Assembly (NCBI RefSeq): GCF_035984655.1
Contig: NZ_JAXCHT010000020.1
Location: 26,799-90,798 of the forward strand
Direction of reading: 5' to 3'
DNA from: Actimicrobium sp035984655
Lineage (GTDB): Bacteria > Pseudomonadota > Gammaproteobacteria > Burkholderiales > Burkholderiaceae_D
DNA: 64,000 nucleotides
Every line of letters starts with the position of its first letter. The stretch's first letter is position 1. A program made the translations under genes and the position numbers. Shown one piece after another: positions 27,988-37,400 of this stretch. Under the pieces are notes generated by a model. The model was given only the letters and a program-made list of their open reading frames with translations, was not told the origin of the DNA and did no database searches.

Positions 27988-28146
27988 CAAGATCTCCATG
28001 TGAGGGGTGGTGCAGATTCTACCGTGATTCGGTCAATCCGCCTGTACCCGGATGGAGCCAACAACGCCACGTAACATGCCCGGTTGACGGGTTTGGTTGA
28101 CCGTTACTTTCTTTAACACTATTCTTGCGAGGAAAAGGAAACTCCC

Positions 28147-28383
28147 ATGCCCATCATCATCCTCATCGTCGTCCTGTCGCTACTGCGATATTTTGAAATC
28201 GGGCCGGTCGCCAATCTGTCGTGGTGGTGGATCGCCGGCCTGTTTGGCGTGGCGTTCCTGTGGTTCGAGTTCTTCGAACGGATGCTCGGGCTCGACAAGC
28301 GCCGTGCCCACGATGAGATGGACAAGGCGCGCGACGCCCGCGTCAAGAAGGCTTTCGAGAAAAAACCCGGCAGCCGTCGCTGA
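28147..28383 (+). CDS. Small Trp-rich membrane protein, TIGR04438 type
   Basis: A 78-residue protein with two hydrophobic segments (MPIIILIVVLSLLRYF and WWWIAGLFGVAFLWFEFFE) and a basic, charged tail. The WWW cluster, the FEFFERMLGLD segment and the size match the TIGR04438 small Trp-rich family of betaproteobacteria. Function is unknown. It converges with ilvD, 10 bases apart. Confidence 0.82.
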   Translation: MPIIILIVVLSLLRYFEIGPVANLSWWWIAGLFGVAFLWFEFFERMLGLDKRRAHDEMDKARDARVKKAFEKKPGSRR

Positions 28384-28393
28384 CCCTACGGCA

Positions 28394-30070
28394 TCACCCG
28401 GTGACAGCGCCCTTGCTGGCCGACGATGTCAAGGCGGCAAACTTCGACAACACCCCGCGCGTATAGCGCGGCGCTGGCGCCTTCCAACCGGCACGTCGCC
28501 GTGCGATTTCCTCGTCCGGCACATTCAGCTGGATCAGCAATTGACGCGCGTCGATCGTCACTGAATCGCCTTCGTGCACCAGCGCGATCGTCCCGCCTTC
28601 GAAGGCTTCCGGTGACACGTGACCCACCACCATGCCCCAGGTCCCGCCTGAAAAACGGCCGTCGGTAATCAGGCCGACCGACTCGCCCAATCCCTTGCCG
28701 ATCAAGGCCGCAGTCGGCGCCAGCATTTCCGGCATGCCCGGTCCGCCTTTTGGGCCGAGATAGCGCATGACCAGCACGTCACCCGGCTTGATCTGATCGG
28801 CCAGAATCGCCTCCATGGCCGAATACTCGTCTTCAAACACCCGCGCCGGTCCCGTGATGACAGGATTTTTCAGGCCGGTGATTTTGGCGACGCAGCCTTC
28901 CGGCGACAAATTGCCCTTCAGGATGGCCAGGTGCCCCTGCTTGTAGAGCGCTGTTTCGATCGTGTGGATCACATCCTGGTCGGCCCGTGGCACATCCGGC
29001 ACATCGGCCAGTTCCTCGGCCATGGTGCGCCCGGTGATGGTCATGCAGTCGCCATGCAACAGCCCGGCGTTGAGCAACAGCTTCATCACTTGCGGAATAC
29101 CGCCCGCCTTGTGCAGGTCGGTCGCGACATACTTGCCCGACGGCTTGAGGTCGCAGATGACCGGCACCTTGCGCCGGACCATTTCGAAATCGTCGATGGT
29201 CCATTCGACTTCCGCTGCGTGCGCAATCGCCAGGAAATGCAGCACGGCGTTGGTCGAGCCACCCGTGGCCATGATCACCGACACGGCGTTTTCAATCGAT
29301 TTGCGGGTAATGATGTCGCGCGGTTTCAGGTCCCGCTTGATGGCTTCGACCAGCACGCGCGACGACTCTGCCGCGGAGCCGGTTTTCTCGTCGTCGGGAT
29401 TGGCCATGGTGGAGGAAAACAGCAGCGACATGCCAAGTGCTTCGAAGGACGACGACATGGTGTTGGCGGTGTACATGCCGCCGCACGATCCTGACGACGG
29501 ACAGGCATTGCGCTCGATGCCATCGAAATCTTCCTGCGACATGCGCCCGGCGGAAAATTCACCGACCGCTTCGAAGGCCGAGACGATGGTCAGGTCCTTG
29601 CCCTTCCAGTTGCCCGGCTTGATGGTGCCGCCGTAGACATAAATGCTCGGCACGTTGGTGCGGGCCATGGCGATCATGCCGCCCGGCATATTCTTGTCGC
29701 AGCCGCCGATGACCACGCAGCCGTCCATCCACTGCCCGTTGACCGCGGTCTCGATGCAGTCGGCAATGACTTCGCGCGAAATCAGCGAGTACTTCATGCC
29801 TTCGGTGCCCATCGACATGCCATCGGAAATCGTCGGCGTACCAAATACTTGCGAATTGGCGCCGGCTTCCTTGATGGTCCGGATCGCGATATCGGCCAGC
29901 TTCTGCAGCCCGGAATTGCACGGGGTGATGGTCGAATGACCATTCGCAATGCCCACCATCGGTTTGTCGAAGTCGGCCTTTTCATAACCCATGGCGTAGT
30001 ACATCGAACGGTTCGGGCTGCGCGAAATGCCCTGCGTGATGTTTTTCGAGCGGCGATTGAACGTCATCAT
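28394..30070 (-). CDS. ilvD: Dihydroxy-acid dehydratase
   Basis: A 558-residue Fe-S dehydratase of valine and isoleucine synthesis, acting on 2,3-dihydroxy-isovalerate and 2,3-dihydroxy-3-methylvalerate. Cluster cysteines occur in CVVIGGCDKNMPGG and in CPSSGSCGGMYTANTM. The C-terminal LITDGRFSGGTWGMVVGHVSPEA segment contains the catalytic Ser region. It diverges from a LysR-type gene over about 90 bases, so that regulator may control it. Confidence 0.96.
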   Translation of the reverse strand: MMTFNRRSKNITQGISRSPNRSMYYAMGYEKADFDKPMVGIANGHSTITPCNSGLQKLADIAIRTIKEAGANSQVFGTPTISDGMSMGTEGMKYSLISREVIADCIETAVNGQWMDGCVVIGGCDKNMPGGMIAMARTNVPSIYVYGGTIKPGNWKGKDLTIVSAFEAVGEFSAGRMSQEDFDGIERNACPSSGSCGGMYTANTMSSSFEALGMSLLFSSTMANPDDEKTGSAAESSRVLVEAIKRDLKPRDIITRKSIENAVSVIMATGGSTNAVLHFLAIAHAAEVEWTIDDFEMVRRKVPVICDLKPSGKYVATDLHKAGGIPQVMKLLLNAGLLHGDCMTITGRTMAEELADVPDVPRADQDVIHTIETALYKQGHLAILKGNLSPEGCVAKITGLKNPVITGPARVFEDEYSAMEAILADQIKPGDVLVMRYLGPKGGPGMPEMLAPTAALIGKGLGESVGLITDGRFSGGTWGMVVGHVSPEAFEGGTIALVHEGDSVTIDARQLLIQLNVPDEEIARRRAGWKAPAPRYTRGVLSKFAALTSSASKGAVTG

Positions 30071-30160
30071 GTTCTCCAGATGCGAATAAAAACGCTACCT
30101 TGCCTTGCGCATCGCGTACTGTCAAATATATGATTCACGCAAGATTGAGAGGTTTTGCAT

Positions 30161-31054
30161 ATGATTGAACTGCGCCCGTTGCGTTACTTCGTCGCCGTTG
30201 CCGAAGAGCTTCACTTCGGCCGTGCGGCCGTGCGACTGCACATGACGCAGCCACCGCTGTCGCAAACCATCCAGGCGCTCGAAAGCACGCTCGGTCATGC
30301 CTTGTTCGTCCGGTCCAATCGCAGCGTCGCCTTGACGCCGGCCGGCACGGCGCTACTGACCGAAGCGCGCCGCCTGCTGGCGCAGGCGCATGCGCTGCCG
30401 GAACTGGTGCGGCAAGCCGCCAGCGGTGCCTCAGGCCGACTGGCACTGGCATTCGTCTCTACCGCCGATTACAGCGTGCTGCCGGCATTCCTGCGCGAAT
30501 TTCGCGAACATTACCCGCAGGTGCAGATCGAATTGCGCGAAGCCACCACCGATGTGCAGCTCGACGACCTGGCGCAGGGACGGATCGACGTCGGCTTGCT
30601 GATTCCGCCGTTGCCGGAAAAATCGCGCACCGAAATCGCCTGGCTGCCAGTCCTGTCGGAATCGCTGATCCTGGCTGCGCCAAAGGGATTGCCAGCCCTG
30701 GCCGGCAAGGGCGCGGTCGCACTCAAGGCGGTGGCAGATCTGCCGCTGATTATTTTTCCGCGCCGGATCGCGCCGGCTTTTCATGATGCGATCCTGGCCA
30801 CCTTCCACGAGGCCGGATTGACGCCGCGCATCGGCCAGGAAGCGATCCAGATGCAAACGATCGTCGGGCTCGTTTCGGCCGGCATGGGCATCGCCCTTGT
30901 GCCACAATCGGTGTCGAATTTGAAACGCCCTGGCGTCGAATACAAAACCCTGCGCGGCAAGACGCCGTTGGTCGAGACCGGACTGGCCTGGCGGCGCGAC
31001 AACCCCTCGCCGGTGCTGCACGCTTTCATCGAATTATTACGAAAGAAAAAATAA
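30161..31054 (+). CDS. LysR family transcriptional regulator
   Basis: A 297-residue LysR-type regulator. The N-terminal winged HTH (LRPLRYFVAVAEELHFGRAA, then RLHMTQPPLSQTIQALE) is followed by a periplasmic-binding-like effector domain from about residue 90. The opening resembles the CbbR/BenM-like branch that acts on ring-cleavage or amino-acid genes. The ATG at 30161 is preceded by GAGAGG. It is divergent from ilvD and immediately followed by lgt without a gap. Confidence 0.9.
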   Translation: MIELRPLRYFVAVAEELHFGRAAVRLHMTQPPLSQTIQALESTLGHALFVRSNRSVALTPAGTALLTEARRLLAQAHALPELVRQAASGASGRLALAFVSTADYSVLPAFLREFREHYPQVQIELREATTDVQLDDLAQGRIDVGLLIPPLPEKSRTEIAWLPVLSESLILAAPKGLPALAGKGAVALKAVADLPLIIFPRRIAPAFHDAILATFHEAGLTPRIGQEAIQMQTIVGLVSAGMGIALVPQSVSNLKRPGVEYKTLRGKTPLVETGLAWRRDNPSPVLHAFIELLRKKK

Positions 31055-31867
31055 ATGCTGATTCACCCAATGCCTGACCCGATAGCGCTGCACCTCGGTC
31101 CGATTGCGATCCGCTGGTACGGCCTGATGTACCTGGCAGCCTTCATGCAGTTCATCGTGCTGGGCCGCCTGCGCATCAAGCAGGCGCATATCGCCGTCAT
31201 GGGATGGACCAGGGAGGATCTCGACGACATGCTGTTTTACGGCGTGCTGGGCGTCGTGATTGGCGGCCGCCTGGGCGAAGTGCTGTTCTATCACCCGGAC
31301 TGGTATTTCAGCCACCCGCTCGAAATTCTGATGGTCTGGAAAGGCGGCATGTCGTTCCATGGCGGCTTCCTCGGCGTGCTGCTGGCGATGGCGCTGTGGA
31401 GCAAGAAGCGCGGGCGCGACTGGATGGATGTGATGGATTTCATCGCACCCATGGTGCCGCTGGGCTATGCGTTCGGCCGAATCGGCAACTTCATCAATGC
31501 CGAATTGCCCGGCCGCGTGGCCGATGCGACGCTGCCGTGGGCAATGATCTGGCCGAACGTCGACAACCTGCCGCGCCATCCGTCGCCGATCTATCAGGCG
31601 CTGGTGGACGGACTGCTGCTGTTCATCGTGCTGTGGCTGTATGCGCGCAAACCGCGTCCGCGACTGGCTGTCAGCGGTCTGTTCGCACTGGGGTATGGAT
31701 GTGCGCGCTTCTTCACCGAATACTTCCGCACGCCGGACTATGACGTCACGCTTGGTCCGATCACCATTTCAGCGGGCCAGATGCTGTCAGTGCCGATGAT
31801 CGTGCTGGGGATTGTGCTGCTGCTGCTCGCCTACCGTGCCAGGCCGTCGCAACCACGTACTCGATAG
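31055..31867 (+). CDS. lgt: Prolipoprotein diacylglyceryl transferase
   Basis: A 270-residue integral membrane enzyme that transfers diacylglycerol from phosphatidylglycerol to the lipobox Cys of prolipoproteins. The family signature GRIGNFINAELPGR, the catalytic-region segment GGMSFHGGFLG, and several membrane helices are clear. The ATG directly follows the LysR stop, so translation coupling is likely. It converges with the EVE gene one base apart. Confidence 0.95.
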   Translation: MLIHPMPDPIALHLGPIAIRWYGLMYLAAFMQFIVLGRLRIKQAHIAVMGWTREDLDDMLFYGVLGVVIGGRLGEVLFYHPDWYFSHPLEILMVWKGGMSFHGGFLGVLLAMALWSKKRGRDWMDVMDFIAPMVPLGYAFGRIGNFINAELPGRVADATLPWAMIWPNVDNLPRHPSPIYQALVDGLLLFIVLWLYARKPRPRLAVSGLFALGYGCARFFTEYFRTPDYDVTLGPITISAGQMLSVPMIVLGIVLLLLAYRARPSQPRTR

Positions 31868-31868
31868 C

Positions 31869-32339
31869 TCAAGCGGGCGGCGCGATCAGGTGCTGGTTGA
31901 TCCAGCGCCATTCGGCCGGCGCCACGCGAGTGATCGATAGCCGGTTGCCTTTTTGCAGCAACGGCATGTCGGCCAGTTCCGGCGCGGCGCGCAGGGTCGC
32001 CAGCGGAATCAGCGGCACCGCGCGCAGGGCCTTGACGTCGACCATCACCCAGCGCGGTTGTTCGGGGCTGGCTTTCGGATCGAAGTAATGACTCTGCGGA
32101 TCGAATTGGGTTGCATCCGGATAGGGCGTGCTGACGATTTCGGCCAACCCGACGATGCCCGGCTTCGGACAGCTGGAGTGATAGAACAGTACGCCATCGC
32201 CGACCCGCATTGCGTCGCGCATGAAATTGCGCGCCTGGTAATTGCGGATGCCGAACCATGCGACCGTTTGATCCGGCGCGGCCAGCACATCGTCGATACT
32301 CGATTCGGTCGGTTCGGATTTCATTAACCAGTAAGCCAT
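31869..32339 (-). CDS. EVE domain protein
   Basis: A 156-residue single-domain protein of the EVE (PUA/YTH-related) fold. MAYWLMKSEPTESSIDDV, the AWFGIRNYQARNFMRDAM segment and VLFYHSSCPKPGIVGLAEI are characteristic. Eukaryotic EVE/YTH proteins bind modified nucleic acid bases; the bacterial housekeeping form has no firm role. It sits downstream of the 6S RNA gene on the same strand. No Shine-Dalgarno is present; the bases next to the ATG are ACCTCCC instead. Confidence 0.88.
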   Translation of the reverse strand: MAYWLMKSEPTESSIDDVLAAPDQTVAWFGIRNYQARNFMRDAMRVGDGVLFYHSSCPKPGIVGLAEIVSTPYPDATQFDPQSHYFDPKASPEQPRWVMVDVKALRAVPLIPLATLRAAPELADMPLLQKGNRLSITRVAPAEWRWINQHLIAPPA

Positions 32340-32376
32340 GGGAGGTAATTGCTTTCCAGATCAAGCGCCGCGAACG

Positions 32377-32406
32377 AAAAAAAACGGCTGCATCTTCATG
32401 CAACCG
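32377..32406 (-). terminator. Terminator after 6S RNA
   Basis: Minus-strand hairpin CGGTTGCAT...ATGCAGCCG with a GAAG loop and eight T. It lies 12 bases past the mapped 6S RNA 3' end and 38 bases before the EVE start, so it probably ends the 6S precursor. Confidence 0.85.
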
Positions 32407-32417
32407 CTTCAGAATAA

Positions 32418-32591
32418 AACCCCGCTGGTGCCGCTTTGCCGGCATCCCGAACCAAACGGTTCAAGGTGGCCACAGTTAGTTCAATTTCGGGTTCATCGGA
32501 CTAGCGACGCGCACGCCCATCAAACAAAATTCCGCGGCCGATGCACATAAATGGTTCAAGGAATATATGGCAATCGCAAACACTGCAGGGA
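32418..32591 (-). ncRNA. ssrS: 6S RNA
   Basis: About 174 bases on the minus strand, between zapA and the EVE gene, where 6S RNA is typically found in proteobacteria. The 5' end CCCTGCAGTG (from 32590) pairs with the 3' end CACCAGCGGGG (to 32420) to form the closing stem. Inside, ACCTTGAACC...GGTTCGGGATGCCGGCAAAGCGGCACC is the conserved 3' half of betaproteobacterial 6S RNAs, and CCTTGAACC occurs again in the 5' half. 6S RNA sequesters sigma-70 RNA polymerase in stationary phase. Ends are estimated from the promoter and the stem. Confidence 0.85.
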
Positions 32592-32597
32592 AATCAA

Positions 32598-32625
32598 AGT
32601 CTACTCCGATCGACTCCTCTGTCAA
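32598..32625 (-). promoter_or_regulatory. 6S RNA promoter
   Basis: TTGACA (32620-32625) and TAGACT (32598-32603) with a 16-base spacer on the minus strand. The predicted start near 32591 coincides with the start of the 6S closing stem. Confidence 0.7.
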
Positions 32626-32675
32626 ACCTTTTGCGTTCTTTTATTCAATCCATCTCGCGATGTGAAAGACGCGGT

Positions 32676-32987
32676 TCAGAACAGATTTTCCTGCGGCGCA
32701 AGAGCAGCATCGAGCACTGTGTGCATGCTGCTGATCTGCAGCTTGACCTCGGCCATGCTGAGCTCGGACAGCGGTCCTGCCGGGGCTTTGGTCGACAGCA
32801 ATTCGGCCGCGATCCCGAGTGCCGCCATCACGGCGATCCGGTCATTGCCCTTGATGCGGCCGGCATCGCGGATAGTGCACATGCGCGCATCGAGGTAATC
32901 GCAGGCGGCCTGCAATGCGACCTGTTCATCGGCCTTGCAGGCCAGCGTATACGGCTGGCCCATGATGGTTACCTGAAGCTGGATCAT
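32676..32987 (-). CDS. zapA: Cell division protein ZapA
   Basis: A 103-residue FtsZ-ring stabiliser. The N-terminal QLQVTIMGQPYTLACKADEQ strand region and the helix with DYLDARMCTIRDAGRIKGND fit ZapA, and the rest is a helical dimerisation arm. Its start overlaps the previous stop by four bases. Its position upstream of ssrS is the classical zapA-ssrS arrangement. Confidence 0.93.
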   Translation of the reverse strand: MIQLQVTIMGQPYTLACKADEQVALQAACDYLDARMCTIRDAGRIKGNDRIAVMAALGIAAELLSTKAPAGPLSELSMAEVKLQISSMHTVLDAALAPQENLF

Positions 32988-33214
32988 GCGGATTCCTCGA
33001 CGTCTTTTGCTTCGATTTCCGGCTCGGCCGGCAGACTGTCCATCAACGCGGCGACCCGCTCGTGGGCCTGTGCCATGCGCTGCGCCAGCTCTGCATTCTC
33101 GCTGGCGAGAGCGGCGGCCTGTTTGCGCAAGTCATCGTTCTCGCGGCGCAAGGCGCGCGTGAGCTCAGCCAGCAGGTTGATCTTTTCGGATAATTGGGTG
33201 AAATCTGAAGTCAT
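32984..33214 (-). CDS. ZapB-like coiled-coil cell division protein
   Basis: A 76-residue protein that is mostly one coiled coil (LSEKINLLAELTRALRREND, then heptads rich in Leu, Glu and Ala). This matches the small TIGR02449/ZapB-like proteins found directly before zapA. It should assist Z-ring assembly together with ZapA. The start at 33214 follows the GATCAGATG region; the frame is open 12 codons further, without support. It overlaps zapA in an ATGA. Confidence 0.82.
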   Translation of the reverse strand: MTSDFTQLSEKINLLAELTRALRRENDDLRKQAAALASENAELAQRMAQAHERVAALMDSLPAEPEIEAKDVEESA

Positions 33215-33269
33215 CTGATCACTATAGTTGGGCAGTCGAATCTGCGTCAATCGAATCGGGCGACACGCA

Positions 33270-33668
33270 TCATACCAGCCTGAACAACGCCACTCCGACC
33301 AGGGTCAGCAACGCACTCAGGCCAGCCACGCAAGCGCCGGCGATGATCCAGCGCCGTTCAATGCCCCACATGCGTCCCGCTGCCGCCGCAGCGACCGGTG
33401 CGTCGGTGCTCACTTGCACACCCTCGACGCTGTGCCCGGACGCGATCAGCAATGCCTTCAGAAATTCACCGGCAGCCAGCAGCTCGGTGGTCTGTTGCTG
33501 CAACCGCGCGGTGGCTTCGTCGACTGCATTGAGCTGATGCGCGATCGAATCGGCCAGTACCGTTTCGTGCAATGCGACCAGCGCGAAAATCGGGTCCTGC
33601 GTATCGACCTTGATGCCGGTCTTTTCGAACACGGCGGTGCGCAACAGGTTCAGGTCCATGGTTTTCAT
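33270..33668 (-). CDS. TraM-like protein of IncP conjugation systems
   Basis: A 132-residue protein. The N-terminal half holds FEKTGIKVDTQDPIFALVAL, similar to the opening of IncP TraM (acidic, with a KIDVSPKDPVLLTAV-like segment), then a helical linker. The C-terminus has a membrane helix (about 105-128, WIIAGACVAGLSALLTLVGV). It lies 10 bases after a TraL-like gene, in the same order as traL-traM of RP4. No relaxase, coupling protein or mating-pair genes are visible. GGAG six bases upstream sets the start at 33668. Confidence 0.65.
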   Translation of the reverse strand: MKTMDLNLLRTAVFEKTGIKVDTQDPIFALVALHETVLADSIAHQLNAVDEATARLQQQTTELLAAGEFLKALLIASGHSVEGVQVSTDAPVAAAAAGRMWGIERRWIIAGACVAGLSALLTLVGVALFRLV

Positions 33669-33678
33669 GCGCGCGCTC

Positions 33679-34407
33679 CTACCATTGCACCGTATCGAGT
33701 TGATCGAAGATATCGCGATACACGGTCTTGATGCGCTGTTTTTCCATGACGTTGAATTTGTCGCTGGCGAGCACTTCATCGAGCGTCATGCGCGCGGTGT
33801 TCATTTTCTTGATGTCGGCCCCGAAGGTGTCCGAGTTACGCAGCGCCAGTCGCACCTGGCCACGGACCCGCGCGGAGAAATCGTGGAAGGTCGAGGATTC
33901 AGCAAACAGTTTGCCGGACGGCGTTTGCAACAAGCCGAAATGTTCGTTCTGCCACAGGATGATCGGCGCCGAGGTCGATTGCGCGGTCGAGACAAAACCC
34001 GATGCGGTGTCGTGCAGCGTGTCGCCGCCGCCCACGATGGTGTGGATGTAGACATGGCGGCCAGACTCTTCCAGCAGCGCAAAGGCGTCATTTTCGATCA
34101 GGTAGGCCATCAGCGGCGAAAAGGTGTTGGCGCCATTGTCGATGACGCAGTTGCCGTCGGATTCAAGCAGATCGACCATCAGCGCGTCGAAGCGCTTGGG
34201 GTCGATGGTGCGGGCATCGGTCATCACCGGTACATGCTTGACGTTCATCGCCCGATAGCGCGAGAAGGTGGTGTTCTCCTGGTCCGTGTCATAGCAACGC
34301 ACGGTGTCGCTGACCCGGGTTTTCATCCACTGCGCCAGAATGGTCGACACCAGCGTCTTGCCGATGCCGCCCTTGCCCTGCAGGATGAAGTGAACGGTAT
34401 TCTGCAT
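33679..34407 (-). CDS. TraL-like P-loop ATPase of IncP conjugation systems
   Basis: A 242-residue ParA/MinD-type ATPase. The deviant Walker A is VHFILQGKGGIGKTLVSTIL near residues 5-22, a Walker B-like CVIDNGANTFSPL segment follows, and the rest aligns along its length with RP4 TraL (DTDQENTTFSRYRAMNV, HTIVGGGDTLHDT, NVMEKQRIKTVYRDIFDQLD). In RP4 TraL is part of the Tra1 region, but its function is not well defined and it may be dispensable. Here it follows addA by 60 bases and precedes a TraM homologue. Confidence 0.75.
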   Translation of the reverse strand: MQNTVHFILQGKGGIGKTLVSTILAQWMKTRVSDTVRCYDTDQENTTFSRYRAMNVKHVPVMTDARTIDPKRFDALMVDLLESDGNCVIDNGANTFSPLMAYLIENDAFALLEESGRHVYIHTIVGGGDTLHDTASGFVSTAQSTSAPIILWQNEHFGLLQTPSGKLFAESSTFHDFSARVRGQVRLALRNSDTFGADIKKMNTARMTLDEVLASDKFNVMEKQRIKTVYRDIFDQLDTVQW

Positions 34408-34466
34408 GCGTAAGTCCTGGAGGCGGTGTTGATAAGGGTGCAGTCAAGCTGCGGTGGCGCTTGATT

Positions 34467-37400
34467 TTACGACGATCCGGCAGTCAACTGAACAGCATCA
34501 ACCTGAAATTCTTCGAAACCGCCATCGACGGTGATGATCGCGGTGCGGATCGCCTGACCGACAAACACCGCCTGCGCGGCCAGGCGATAGCGCGCCAGCT
34601 GCGCCGCATAATCGGTCCGTTCGCTGGCCAGCAAGCGGCGTTTGTAATCCAGAATCCACAATCCGTCCGGCAACTGCACGATGCGGTCAAAGCGCAGCAG
34701 CTCGCCGTCATGCATCAACTCCATTTCATTGCGCGCAAACAGCAACTCCTGCGGATCGAAGAAGCGCGCCAGCGCCGGGGTTTGCAAGATGGTCATTGCC
34801 TGTGCCCGCACCGTGACGGCACGTGCAGGCAAACAGCCGAGCCAGCGCGCGATGATGGCTGCCGACGGGACCACGACCGGCCAATCGGCCGACGCCGTCA
34901 GTCGTTCCAGCAGTGCATGCAGGGCAATGCCTTCCTCGATTTCCGGCGTGTTGACGACAACCACTGGCTGCGCCGGCGCAGCCAGCACCGGCGGCGCGAA
35001 CAGCGGCCAGACGAAACCGGCCTGCTGCTGCGACTGCGGCGTTGCCTCGGCCGGATCGAAGTCGACTTCCTCAATCTGTTGCAAGCGGTCGTACCAGCTG
35101 TCGGGCACGATCGTCGCGTGCGCACCGGCCACGCCACTGACAATCAATAACTGACGTGCGCGCGTGAGCGCCACGTACAACAGGTTCCAGTCCTCCTGCG
35201 TGCGGAACTGTTCTTCCTCGGCGAACAAGGCGTCGCGTGCTGCGCCGCGTTCGGCATTCCTGCCAAAGGCCGAGAAATGCGTCGGCGCCGCCGCCTGTTG
35301 CGGCCACTCGCACAGGATGCCGACATCGTCGCGCGACGGCTCGCTGTGATTGGCGTCGAGCAGCACCACGATATCGGCCTCAAGGCCCTTGGCGCTGTGG
35401 ATCGTCAGAATCCGTACGGCATCGAGCGCGGCATCGACATCGGCGGCATCCGGCGCATCGCTCTGGCTGGCGCCGAGCAAGGCGCGCAAGGCGTCGATGA
35501 ATTTCGGCAGACCGGGATAGCGCCCGGCGTCCAGATTCAGTGCCAGCGCAGTAAAGGCCTCCAGATTGCCGATCACCTGCGCCCGCTCCAATGCTGACGC
35601 CGATGCGGCGTACCGTTGCACCAACTGGCCCTCATGCAAGATCCGGTCGAGCAAATCATGCACCGGCAGCGACGGCGCAAGCGCGAGCCAATGCTGCAAG
35701 CGCTGCACCTCTGCCGCCATCACGCCCTGTCCGCCCAGCGTCAGCAAACGTTGCCACCAGTTGCCGCCGGTTTGCTGCGCCAGCAGGATCAGCAGATCGT
35801 CATCGGCGCCGATGATCGGCGACTTCAACACATGCGCCAGGGCCCGGTTGTCGCCGGGCGCAATCAGAAAACTCAACAAGGCGATCAGGTCGCCGATTTC
35901 CAGCGATTCCAGCAAGCCGCCGCGCCGATTCGACGCAAACGGAATGCCGGCCTCGCGCAGCGCAGTTTCATAGGCGCCCAGATGCGCCCGTTTTTTCACC
36001 AGCAGCATGACGTCCGACCAGCGCACCGGCGCGCCATTGCTGGCAGCCAGTTCCAGCCGCGCGCGCGTGATCGCCACCGCCACGGCGCGTCCCTCGTCAT
36101 GGCGGCGCGCATCGTCCTGCTCATCGAGCGCGCTGACCAGCGAATCCCGCAGCACGAGCCCCGACGACGCCGCAACGCCGGCGCCGGTCTCGATCAGCGG
36201 CAAGCGCCACAGCGTGCCGGCGCGGGTCGCCAGCGTGGTCTGCGCCGAGTAGATCGGATTGGCGTCAAAGCTGGCATTGAGCAGGGCAATGATCTCGGGC
36301 GCATTGCGTCGGGTCTGGTTGGTCTGCAGGACCGCCGCGCCCTGCTCGGCCAGCATGTCGCGCGCGGCCCGGAAGACGCGCGGTTCGGCCCGTCGAAAGC
36401 GATAGATCGATTGCTTCGGATCGCCCACGATGAACACGCTGGGCGCGGCGGCATCGGCGCCATAGGCGCTCAGCCAGGCACGCACGATGCTCCATTGCAG
36501 CGGATTGGTGTCCTGGAATTCATCCAGCAAAATATGCTTGTAGCGGGCGTCCAGCCGGCTTTGCAGGTAAGCAGCATGCTCGTCGTTGCTGAGCACGCGC
36601 CAGGCCTGCCATTCCAGATCGGCGAAATCGAACACGCGTTGCTCGGCCTTGACCGCCTGATAGCAATCCAGGTAGGCACTGCCGACCTTGAACAAGGCGG
36701 CGTTCATCGCAATCACGTTGGTTTCAAAACTGCGCCGCTGCAGCTGCGCCAGTGCCGCACCCAGCGCGGCAAACTCGCGCTCGAAGGTTTCGCCACTGTT
36801 TTCGCCGAGGTTTTCTTCGATGGCCTTGAACAGCTTGCCGCGCCGATGATCGTTGCCGCGCGGCTTGCCGCTGTCATCCCAGAACTGGGCATGGATTTGC
36901 ATGAATCCGTCCAGCGATGGCGCGTCGCTCAACGCGGACTCCAGCGCGACGGCCCGATCCTGGTTGCGCTGCGTGCCCTGGCCGAGCAACCACGCCAGCG
37001 TTTGCAGGCGCTTGACCAGTACCGCGTCCTGCCACAGCGACAGCCGTGCGTCGCAGCGTCCGTCCTCGCCACACAATGCGGTCAGCCAGTCGAGTGGCTG
37101 GCCCTGTTGCGAGGCGGCCCACCATTCGGCACGCTTGCTGACGAAGGCGTCGAGCAGGCGCTTGGTATTCCAGTCGCCAACCTGCTCATACAGAGCCTGT
37201 AACGCGGCGCGCACGTCAGCGTGTTCGGCATCATTAAGACTTTGCAGAAAGCGGCTGTAGGCATCCTGGCTCAGCTCGCCGGTCGCTTCGGTCAGGGTGA
37301 AACCATGCGGCACGCCGGACGCCAGCGGCGCCAATCGGATCAGGCGCGCGAACCAGCTGTGGAAGGTATCGATCGACAGCGCGTTGGCGCTGCCCAGCAC

